From positions 1 through 64,000 of the forward strand of contig CASFPS010000006.1 of assembly GCA_949296355.1 (NCBI GenBank): a DNA stretch of 64,000 bases, given 5' to 3'. Origin of the DNA: an uncultured bacterium. Lineage in GTDB: Bacteria > Cyanobacteriota > Vampirovibrionia > Gastranaerophilales > Gastranaerophilaceae. Positions 50,531 through 58,280 of this stretch are shown one piece after another (position 1 is the first letter of the stretch; each line of letters starts with the position of its first letter). The notes beneath the pieces were generated by a model, which had not been told where the DNA came from, did no database searches, and saw only the letters and a program-made list of their open reading frames with translations. The translations under genes and the position numbers were made by a program.

Positions 50531-53269
50531 ATGAACATCAATTCAAATGAACTTTTGTTACTTAACAAAAAAATCAAATTTGCAGGTGAAGCAGGAAAAC
50601 CTGCCGCAGACGTAACAGTTCCTGCACCGGATACTAATACCCCGCAAACAGGCATGAACGCTCTTATGTTTCAGGGTTTAAACAATGTTGTTAGCGATCC
50701 GCAGCTTGCAGGCGAGTTAAAAATTATGAAAGAAACTGACACAGCAAAAACTGAAGATAAGGCAGCCGCAAATGAATATGTTGCTCCTTATAAATCAAAT
50801 TTAGCTTTTCAGGGCAAGGCTTCAAAATTTAAGAGCCTGGCACTTGCTGCATTAATGGGGCTTGCAACACTCGGTGCAACTTCTGCATTGACCTCTTGTG
50901 ATGATACTGAGCCATATAGATCTGAGACTAATATTACTATTAATATTGATTTGAGTGCAATTCAGGCAATGTTTGCCCAAATGCAGGCAATGTGGCAGCA
51001 AATGCTTGAACAACAGCAAATTACAAATGAGCAGCTCCAGCAAAATAATCAATTTATGCAGCAGCTTATTGAAATGGTTCAGCAGGGAATGATAAGTGCA
51101 GATGAATTTTATGCACAAATGTATGATTTTATTATGTCTTCAACTGCAAACCAGGAAATCATTATTGATTTGATTACACAGAACGGTATGAGTCAGGAAG
51201 AAGCAAATTCAATTCTTAATGAAATCCTTAATGAAGTAAGAAAAGGAAACCTTTCTGCAGCAGAAGCTATGGAAAAAATACTTGACTTACTCGGAGATAT
51301 CAAAAACTTGCTTGCTCAGGCAATTTCTGACTTTAACAAGTTCTATGAAGAAATGCTTGCTAAGCAGGATGAATTAATAGAAATAAATAAACAGGGCTTT
51401 GAACAACTTATTGCTCAGGGTGAAATTACAAATTCAACTCTTGAAGAAATGAAGGCTCAAAATGAAGTACTGATAGATTTGAGTAATAAACAAATTGAAG
51501 CTCAGACTGAAATTAAACAAGCAATTGTAAATGCAAATATCGACAGCAATGCAAACTTTGATAAAGTTGTTGAAACATTAAATGTTAATAAGAATGAATT
51601 AATAGCTGTATTGGAAAAAATGGGTTACAGCTATGAAGAAATTATCAAAATGACAGCATCTCAAATTATTAATGCTATTGATAATAATACTGCAGTAACA
51701 GAAGGTACAAATAATTTACTGGCAGTTATTACCGAACAGTTAACAGCAGTTTTACCTGAACTTGTTGAACAGGGTAAGATAACAAATGAACAATTAAATG
51801 ATTTGAAACAACAAATGCAGGATTTAATGAATGAAGTTCAGAACGGTAATATCTCTGCAGAAGAATTTTACAACAGAGCATTTGAATATATGGTTGGCTC
51901 AAGCACAAATCAGCAGGTAATAATAGCCCAGCTTGTAGAGAACGGTAAAACCCAACAGGAAGCTAATAATTTAATTAAGCAGCTTATTTCTGATGTTCAA
52001 TCCGGAAATATAACTGCAGAAGAAGCATTTAATGAAATTAAAGAACTTCTTGGCAATATAGATGCAACTCTCGGTGAAATCAGTGAAACTCTTCACAATT
52101 TGTTAAGCAGCTTCAACTCATTCTATAATGATTACAAGAATGACAAAGATCTTGAGTTTAAACTTTTGGGTGAAGTAATTAAAAACGGTAAAGTTCAAAC
52201 TTCTATATTGAATTCAATGAACACTACATTGAATAGTATGTCTGAAAATATTAATGGCATTAAAGAAAATACAGACTTATTGCTGGAAATTTCTCAGGAT
52301 GATTCAAAACATCAGGAACTTATAGAGGCAATTAAAAACATTCAAATCGAAGGAACAGAAATTGATTATCAGAGACTGGAAGATATGTTCAAGATGATGG
52401 GACTTACAATTACTGATGTTATCAATATGTCTTCTTCTCAGTTAGAACAGGCTATCAAGAACTTCCAGAATACATATGTAAATGTTGAACAGAAACAATT
52501 GGAAGAACTTCAAACAATCCAAGCTAAGATAGATGATTTACAAATCTTCTTATCAAATAACGATAATAACAAGGAAATCATTGATGCTATCAATAATATA
52601 ACAGTTGCAATCGGAAACGGTAATGAAGATGTAACAAATGAATTGAAGAATCTGACAGAACAATTGAACAAATTACAGCAGGCAATTGATGCAATCTATA
52701 AAGCAATCGGCGAGCAGGCTGCTATTACAAATACATACCTTGAAAAATATGATACAAAATTTGACGCAATTTTAGGAATGTTAGGCAGCATTGATTCTAA
52801 GTTGAATACAATTATTGCAAACCAGAAAACTGCAGAAATTTATTTAGATAATCTTCTTAAGGCTGTTGCTGAATTGAAAGAAGAAATTCAGAAATTGCAG
52901 AATGAAGCAGGAGAAGGCGGTTCTTCAATCACTCTTGAGCAGTTAGAAGAATTGTGGAAACAACATGATGAAGCTAACTTTAACAAATACAAAGAGTTAA
53001 TTGAAAACTTAGATATTAATGTTGATGTTAACACTACCACAATAGAAGAACTGTTAAAATCAATTGACGCTAAGATGGAATACATCAATGACAATTCAGA
53101 AATCTTAAATCAGATTCTTGCTAAGTTAAACGGTATTGACTGGTCAGATCCTGATTACAGTTCTAAGTTAGACAGAATCATAGAAATCCTGGAAAACTTC
53201 AAATGTAATTGCGAATGCGGCGGCAACAATGAAGGTATCTTAGGCGACTTAGAAGAAGTTTTAGGCTAA
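50531..53269 (+). CDS. Large coiled-coil protein with two F-Q-G motifs and an internal lipobox
   Basis: 912 aa, an acidic, Gln/Asn/Glu-rich extended helix. Residues 1-100 carry F-Q-G twice (47-49 and 93-95). Then come a hydrophobic stretch (about 102-119) and LTSC (120-123), a perfect lipobox followed by Asp-Asp. No alternative start lies just before it, so the lipid signal is internal. Residues about 135-620 contain two copies of a module (ITNEQL...ISA-x-EFY...Q-x-EAN...ISD-x-x-GN), with further helical repeats. The C-terminus ends FKCNCECGGNNEG, a small Cys cluster. Probably a surface or envelope-anchored filamentous protein; function unknown. Confidence 0.7.
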   Translation: MNINSNELLLLNKKIKFAGEAGKPAADVTVPAPDTNTPQTGMNALMFQGLNNVVSDPQLAGELKIMKETDTAKTEDKAAANEYVAPYKSNLAFQGKASKFKSLALAALMGLATLGATSALTSCDDTEPYRSETNITINIDLSAIQAMFAQMQAMWQQMLEQQQITNEQLQQNNQFMQQLIEMVQQGMISADEFYAQMYDFIMSSTANQEIIIDLITQNGMSQEEANSILNEILNEVRKGNLSAAEAMEKILDLLGDIKNLLAQAISDFNKFYEEMLAKQDELIEINKQGFEQLIAQGEITNSTLEEMKAQNEVLIDLSNKQIEAQTEIKQAIVNANIDSNANFDKVVETLNVNKNELIAVLEKMGYSYEEIIKMTASQIINAIDNNTAVTEGTNNLLAVITEQLTAVLPELVEQGKITNEQLNDLKQQMQDLMNEVQNGNISAEEFYNRAFEYMVGSSTNQQVIIAQLVENGKTQQEANNLIKQLISDVQSGNITAEEAFNEIKELLGNIDATLGEISETLHNLLSSFNSFYNDYKNDKDLEFKLLGEVIKNGKVQTSILNSMNTTLNSMSENINGIKENTDLLLEISQDDSKHQELIEAIKNIQIEGTEIDYQRLEDMFKMMGLTITDVINMSSSQLEQAIKNFQNTYVNVEQKQLEELQTIQAKIDDLQIFLSNNDNNKEIIDAINNITVAIGNGNEDVTNELKNLTEQLNKLQQAIDAIYKAIGEQAAITNTYLEKYDTKFDAILGMLGSIDSKLNTIIANQKTAEIYLDNLLKAVAELKEEIQKLQNEAGEGGSSITLEQLEELWKQHDEANFNKYKELIENLDINVDVNTTTIEELLKSIDAKMEYINDNSEILNQILAKLNGIDWSDPDYSSKLDRIIEILENFKCNCECGGNNEGILGDLEEVLG

Positions 53270-53289
53270 GTCTAAAAGTAAATAAAGAG

Positions 53290-53320
53290 AAAGGGACGGT
53301 TTTTAGCCGCCCCTTTTTTA
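53290..53320 (+). terminator. Rho-independent terminator of the coiled-coil gene
   Basis: AAAGGGACGG pairs with CCGcCCCTTTTTT around TTTTTAG; it ends about 20 bp before the convergent gene at 53344. Confidence 0.85.
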
Positions 53321-53343
53321 TATTTAAAACAACCATGGGTTTC

Positions 53344-55992
53344 TTATTGTTCATCTGACCATTTTTCAACTTTAGCATTAGGATATTTAGCTCTGAAAGC
53401 TGCGACAGCATCATCTCTATCTTTCATAGAGCCATATTCCTGAACGGCTCCGCCATCGAATCTTGCATAATATTTAGGAGCTTGACCGTCTCTTACTTTG
53501 ACTCTGTCAGAAGCATTTCCTGTAGGATTAACCACTTTCTTTGCCGGATCAGCCTTGTCAGCTATTAATGATTGTGATTCATCTCTTACGCAGTCAGCAA
53601 GATTTGTTGGAACTTTAACACCTGTACCCGGGATATTATTACCTTCGCTGTCTTTCTTAAGAGCCGGCAAGTATGTTGCAGTGAGAGCGCTCTTGTATGC
53701 TTCATAGTCAAGTCCTTCAATATTTTTCATATGGCTTAGACCTTTTTTAGAGAGAGCGAGTAATCTTTCCATGGTTTCTTTACTGTAGTCACCGTTATTT
53801 ATACCTTGTGCAATTTTTATCATTCTGATTGCATCACTTAGACCATATCTATCAACTAAGCAGTCATATTGTTCTGCAATTTTAGTCCAGGAAGTTGTTC
53901 TGCCGTCAATAACCGGAACATTTTGATATTCTGCCGGAACTTCTTCCTTTTCGTGGGTTGAATAACTATGCTCGTCTTCAACAGGGGTGATGTCTTCATC
54001 TCCGTCATCACCGTCATCGCCGCCATGAACTTCGTCATCACGTTTCAAGCCTTCAAGAAGTCCTATCAACTCTTCTCTGTTTAATACACTGCCGCTGCCT
54101 GCTCCATAAATACCTTTTTCCGGATAACCATGGTCAAGGTAATTTTTATAAGCTTCACAATCCCAGCTTCCGTCTTCTCTTAAGAATGTTGTTGCAATCA
54201 TCATTAATGCATCTCTGTATTCAGGTTTAAGAGCTTTTTGTGTTACTTCGCTATCGAGAACCTGAGCGTATTCTTCAAGAGTTGTACATTCAAACTGGGT
54301 TGATGTGATAGGTTTTTCAGGATCTTCATCAAGAAGTCCTGCAACAAAACCGGCAGCAGCACCTACTAATGCGCTCTTTAATCCTGTTTCAAGGATAAAT
54401 TTAGAGAATTCTTTCATGTCATTTTTATCAATAATGATTTGTAAGAATCCGTTTGCAGTATTTATGATACCGCCTTGATCCATAAGTCCTGCAAGTGCCT
54501 GAGAGTTAGCTTCCATAAACTTGGCAAGATCAGAACCCATATTGAGATTTAATTCAAAGTGGTCATTATTGTAGGCAACTGATTTAGGGTTAGATGCTGC
54601 AGCTCCTGCTGCACCGAGTCCGTTTACTAAAGCACCGATTGTTGCTCCTAAGATTGCTTTGCCCCAGTTTTTGCCTTCAACTTCATATCCGCACATTTTA
54701 ACAAGCATTTCTGCTTCTTTTTCTGTCAAATTCTTAAGTTCAGTTGCTGCGGCAAGTGCGCTTGTTGTTTTGGTCTTTTCAGCTAATGCTTTATAGTCTC
54801 CTGTTGTTCTGTCCATCTTGTAGTTAGCACCAACGTGAAGTCCGATTAATTCTGACAGTGGTGATACATCATATTTACCGTTACCCATATCAACAATCAA
54901 ACCGCTGCTTGCAAGAGCTTCAAACAACTGGGTTTTCTTTTTGAAGAACAGGAATGCTTTTCTCTTGTCAACTGCATCGTGAACTTCTTCGCCGGTTAAA
55001 CCGTTTTCTCTTATGTCAATTACAAGATTTTTTCTTGCCTGATTCTTTCTTGCAATCTTCATATCAGAATCGTGACCGCTAATCCACTGACCGAAATTGT
55101 TTTCTCCGCCTAATGCTCTTTCGGTGTATTTATTCCAGTCTCCGTCGCTTTTTACTTTTTCTTCTGCATCTTTTTCTACTCCTTTAGAAGATGTTGCGTC
55201 GGATGCATAAATAGCATCTCTTACTGTTTGTCTTGCTTCCGGCATGATATGAGATTTTTCAAATTCGCTTAGCTTTCTTTTGAATAAGCCTTTGCTCTTT
55301 ACGAATTCGTGGTAGTATGAACCTTTTGCATCATATTTCCCTTTAACGGATTTAAATGCAACTTCTTCATCAACGCCCTTTTCTACAAGAGAATCATACT
55401 CTGCTTTGATTTCTCCGAATTCTTTTGCTTTTTGTATGTATTCTGCATTTTTAACCAATGCTTTTAAAGCTTCTCTTGCAAATTTATCGCTTTTTTCGAT
55501 ACCGAGTTTTTCTTTTACTTTGTCTTCTAGTTTTTCAATATCTTCTTTTGATTTGTAACCGATTTCATTTATTGCTTTTAAAATAAATTTAACCTGAAAC
55601 TGTAAGTCTTTGTAAACTTCATTGTTTGCACTTACGCCAAGTCTTTCTGTCAGTTTTTCAAGAAGTTTTTCCGGAGTTTCAGCCTGTACTTCTTCATTCA
55701 GAATAGTTACGGCATATTTTTCCATTCTTTCAATATCTTCTTTTGAGTAAGTCTTTTGTTGAGGGTTTGTAACCACCGGTTTCTTTTCTTCTGCTGCCGG
55801 AGTTTCAATCTCAGAGCCAAAGATAGCTTTGTAATCACCCTCTGTAATCTGTCCGTTTTGAACTGCGGTTTTTGCATAGTTTTCAAAAACAGTTTTTTCA
55901 TTTCCATCTTCAATAACGCGGTTTCCGTTGCCGTCTGCAATTTCAGCTAACGTTTTTAAAGTACCGGTTAACTTAGCAATTTCAATTCCCAT
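53344..55992 (-). CDS. Large helical protein with EF-hand-like N-terminus, unknown
   Basis: An 882-aa protein without signal peptide. ADGNGNRVIEDGNEK (residues about 18-32) looks like a calcium-binding EF-hand-like or dockerin-like loop. Residues about 80-400 are charged helical segments. A glycine-rich hydrophobic section (about 460-480 and 535-565, e.g. ATIGALVNGLGAAGAAAS and LVGAAAGFVAGLLDEDPEK) may be a membrane-inserting or pore-type segment, as in some secreted effectors. A repeated-acid patch (GDDGDDGDED, about 655) follows. Its N-terminus recalls the transglycosylase-like protein at 23003. I cannot name a family. Confidence 0.65.
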   Translation of the reverse strand: MGIEIAKLTGTLKTLAEIADGNGNRVIEDGNEKTVFENYAKTAVQNGQITEGDYKAIFGSEIETPAAEEKKPVVTNPQQKTYSKEDIERMEKYAVTILNEEVQAETPEKLLEKLTERLGVSANNEVYKDLQFQVKFILKAINEIGYKSKEDIEKLEDKVKEKLGIEKSDKFAREALKALVKNAEYIQKAKEFGEIKAEYDSLVEKGVDEEVAFKSVKGKYDAKGSYYHEFVKSKGLFKRKLSEFEKSHIMPEARQTVRDAIYASDATSSKGVEKDAEEKVKSDGDWNKYTERALGGENNFGQWISGHDSDMKIARKNQARKNLVIDIRENGLTGEEVHDAVDKRKAFLFFKKKTQLFEALASSGLIVDMGNGKYDVSPLSELIGLHVGANYKMDRTTGDYKALAEKTKTTSALAAATELKNLTEKEAEMLVKMCGYEVEGKNWGKAILGATIGALVNGLGAAGAAASNPKSVAYNNDHFELNLNMGSDLAKFMEANSQALAGLMDQGGIINTANGFLQIIIDKNDMKEFSKFILETGLKSALVGAAAGFVAGLLDEDPEKPITSTQFECTTLEEYAQVLDSEVTQKALKPEYRDALMMIATTFLREDGSWDCEAYKNYLDHGYPEKGIYGAGSGSVLNREELIGLLEGLKRDDEVHGGDDGDDGDEDITPVEDEHSYSTHEKEEVPAEYQNVPVIDGRTTSWTKIAEQYDCLVDRYGLSDAIRMIKIAQGINNGDYSKETMERLLALSKKGLSHMKNIEGLDYEAYKSALTATYLPALKKDSEGNNIPGTGVKVPTNLADCVRDESQSLIADKADPAKKVVNPTGNASDRVKVRDGQAPKYYARFDGGAVQEYGSMKDRDDAVAAFRAKYPNAKVEKWSDEQ

Positions 55993-56077
55993 AATATGCT
56001 CCTTTTCCTCGTATTTATAATCCTTAAATATATAAAGTATTTTTCTCTACGAGAATTGCGCAAAAATTTTAAATTGC

Positions 56078-57511
56078 TTAATATTTCTTAATAAAATCTT
56101 CCAGTGTTTCAATCGAACGCTTTGCCAGCAGTTCTGTTTTAAGCTTTTTATTTTTTCTCTCTTTTTTGGGTAAGTCTATTGGTGATACAATTGCCCAGTT
56201 AGAATTTGTCGGCTGGAGGGGTAAATATCTGATTGAATTATCACGCGATGAAATATGTTTAAGATGCGCTGTATCAGTAATATAAAAAGTAAGAGCACCT
56301 AACATTGTTTCACGGGGCAGTGTAAGCGGATTCAAGCCTTCCGGGTTTTCTCCTCTCCGATTTTCGGAGAGGGAAGAATTTCTTAGTGAGCTTTGCGAAC
56401 TTAGAAATTCGGGTGAGGATTGAAGCCTTCTTGCCATATTTATACCCGCAAGCAAGCCTGTTGCAATAGATTCAGTATAGCCTTCCGTTCCGGTTATTTG
56501 TCCTGCAAAAAACAAACCATTGCGTTTTTTTGTCTCAAGTGTAGAATTCAGTATTTGCGGACTGTTTATGAATGTATTTCTGTGCATAACGCCGTATCTT
56601 ACAATATTTGCGTTTTCTAAGCCCGGAATCGAGTGAACAAGTTCTTTTTGCGCGCCCCATTTTAGATTTGTCTGGAACCCGACGAGGTTAAAAAGGGTTT
56701 TTGCTGAATTATCCTGCCTTAGCTGGACAACCGCGTAGTTTTCAATGCCGGTTCTTTTATCAATAAGTCCGACAGGTTTCATCGGTCCGAATCTTAGCGT
56801 ATCAACCCCTCTTGATGCCAGAACTTCAACCGGCAGACAGGATTCAAAGAATTTAGCACTCTTATCAACACCGTGGAGTTCTATTCTCGGCGCATTTATT
56901 AATATATTATAGAATCTTTCATATTCTTCTTTATTCATCGGGCAGTTTATGTACGATGCTTCGCCCTTATCATACCTTGAAGCCCAGAAAGCTTTGTCAA
57001 AATTGATTGAATCCACTTCCACAATAGGCGCAATTGCGTCAAAGAAATGAAGATGCTCACTTTGTGTAAACTCTTTTATAGAATCCGCAAGCCTGTCGCT
57101 CGTAAGCGGTCCCGAGGCAATAATCACGTTCCCGTCAGGAATTTCATTTACTTCTTCTCTTATTAATTCTATGTTCGAATCAGCTTCTATTCTTTTTGTT
57201 ACAGCTTTTGAGAAATCTTCTCTTGCAATAGCAAGGGCATTTCCGGCAGGAACTGAGTTCTCATAAGCAATTTTTATCAACTCTCCGCCTAAGATTTCCA
57301 TCTCTTTTTTAAGAAGTCCGCTTGCGTTTGTAATATCAGCAGAGCCTAAACTGTTTGAGCAGACAAACTCCGCGCAGTCTGAAGTTACGTGCGCGCCTGT
57401 AGTTTTTTCAGGGCGCATTTCATATAATTTAACTTTTATTCCTCTTTTGGCAAGCTGCAAAGCTGCTTCTGAGCCGGCAAGCCCTGCACCTATTACTTTT
57501 ACTTCCTGCAT
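56078..57511 (-). CDS. trmFO: tRNA (uracil-54,C5)-methyltransferase TrmFO
   Basis: About 477 aa from the ATG of 57511, which has AAGGGA upstream (the frame extends 30 codons without a site). GAGLAGSEAALQLAKRGIKVKLYEMRPEK is the FAD-binding start and HVTSDCAEFVCSNSLG holds the catalytic-loop cysteine. NLVGFQTNLKWGAQKELVHSIPGL and FAGQITGTEGYTESIATGLLAG are diagnostic. It methylates U54 of tRNAs using methylenetetrahydrofolate. About 30 extra residues (rich in Ser and Pro, SSPEFLSSQSSLRN...GENPEG) interrupt the protein just before LPRETMLGAL and come from a CT-rich repeat in frame. Confidence 0.92.
   Translation of the reverse strand: MQEVKVIGAGLAGSEAALQLAKRGIKVKLYEMRPEKTTGAHVTSDCAEFVCSNSLGSADITNASGLLKKEMEILGGELIKIAYENSVPAGNALAIAREDFSKAVTKRIEADSNIELIREEVNEIPDGNVIIASGPLTSDRLADSIKEFTQSEHLHFFDAIAPIVEVDSINFDKAFWASRYDKGEASYINCPMNKEEYERFYNILINAPRIELHGVDKSAKFFESCLPVEVLASRGVDTLRFGPMKPVGLIDKRTGIENYAVVQLRQDNSAKTLFNLVGFQTNLKWGAQKELVHSIPGLENANIVRYGVMHRNTFINSPQILNSTLETKKRNGLFFAGQITGTEGYTESIATGLLAGINMARRLQSSPEFLSSQSSLRNSSLSENRRGENPEGLNPLTLPRETMLGALTFYITDTAHLKHISSRDNSIRYLPLQPTNSNWAIVSPIDLPKKERKNKKLKTELLAKRSIETLEDFIKKY
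56340..56425 (-). repeat. In-frame repeat insert in trmFO
   Basis: On the plus strand CTCCTCTCCGATTTTCGGAGAGG (about 56350-56372) is an inverted repeat, and AATTTCTTAGTGAGC...GCGAACTTAGAAATT (56378-56409) a second. This CT-rich type is shared with 2767-2813 and 57716-57766. The insertion is in frame. Confidence 0.8.
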
Positions 57512-57847
57512 TGAAAAATTTCCCTTATGCAGCCTGATAAAGACCGCTATGAACTTATTATACAGAGAATAAAATAATATGTGAAGAGGAAATATCGTCA
57601 ATGTCGGCTTGGTAAAACCAATATTAACTATAAACTATTTCCAATTAACAAGTGCAGTCTTGCCTCTCCCCTTTGGGGAGAAGGAACCATCACGCTTAGC
57701 GTTCAGCCAACCCTCCCCTTGTGGGAGGGTCGAAATCTTTGATTTCGGGGAGGGGGGTAAATACTGGGGTTGGTAAGTGAGACTACAAGTTTGGCGTCAT
57801 CGCGGGGGTAAATAATTTTAGTTGTGTAGTAAGCCTACAAGTTGGTC

Positions 57848-58159
57848 GTCATTGCGAGGGAACAGCCATTCAGCCCGAAGCAATCCAGAACAAATATAAC
57901 AATTAAATAGAATGGATTGCCACGCCCCTGACGGGTCTCGCAATGACGGCACTCTAGTAGGTAAAACTACAAGTCTCACGTCATTGTGGGGGTAAATATT
58001 AGAATTGGCAGGTGAAACTACCGGTTTGGCGTCATTGCGAGGAGCGGAAGCGACGCGGCAATCCATATTGTTATTGTTGGGTTCCACCCAACCTACTGTT
58101 TTAATTGTAAAATTCGTTCGGGATTGCTTCAGGCTGAATGGTTGTTCCCTCGCAATGAC
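57848..58159. repeat. Family B palindromes (GTCATTGCGAGG...GCAATCC)
   Basis: Copies in both orientations at 57848-57886, 57913-57947, 58031-58064 and 58121-58159. Ends are conserved while the central stem varies (e.g. GAACAGCCATTCAGCC versus GGCTGAATGGTTGTTC, which are themselves reverse complements of each other). Similar palindromes exist in many bacterial genomes. Confidence 0.85.
58070..58096 (-). repeat. Palindromic repeat, family A
   Basis: GTTATTGTTGGGTtccACCCAACCTAC; nearly identical to the copy at 44104-44130. Confidence 0.85.
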
Positions 58160-58204
58160 TTCACCTTCCCCTCGCCCTCAAGGGGCGAGGAGAAGCGCCT
58201 AGTC

Positions 58205-58259
58205 TTGTAGCTTTTAGGATGTGGTAAATCTTTGATTTACCACATCCTAAAAGCTACAA
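58205..58259. repeat. Perfect 26-bp stem with 3-base loop
   Basis: The left arm 58205-58230 (TTGTAGCTTTTAGGATGTGG...) is exactly complementary to the right arm 58234-58259; loop TTT. It lies 22 bp beyond the 3' end of the CHASE2-GGDEF gene. With no T-run on the minus strand it is not a standard terminator, but a stem this long and perfect is exceptional here. Confidence 0.9.
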
Positions 58260-58280
58260 ATGGTTTTTCTCCCAACCTTT

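Larger units (their letters stand above)
57602..58280. repeat. 679-bp intergenic region packed with dispersed repeats
   Basis: No gene visible. Contents: a degenerate family A copy (57603-57628), CT-rich inverted repeats (57662-57680, 57716-57761), GGGGGTAAAT motifs (57761, 57804, 57990), four GCAATCC/CTCGCAATGAC palindromes (57848-57886, 57913-57947, 58031-58064, 58121-58159), a family A copy (58070-58096), a CT-rich inverted repeat (58164-58190), and a perfect 26-bp hairpin (58205-58259). Two reading frames over this region are by-products of the repeats. Confidence 0.85.

Noticed and set aside
57818-58202. Frames at 57818-58087 (minus) and 58005-58202 (plus)
   Set aside because: They read through family A and B palindromes and CT-rich repeats on both strands, so they are artefacts.
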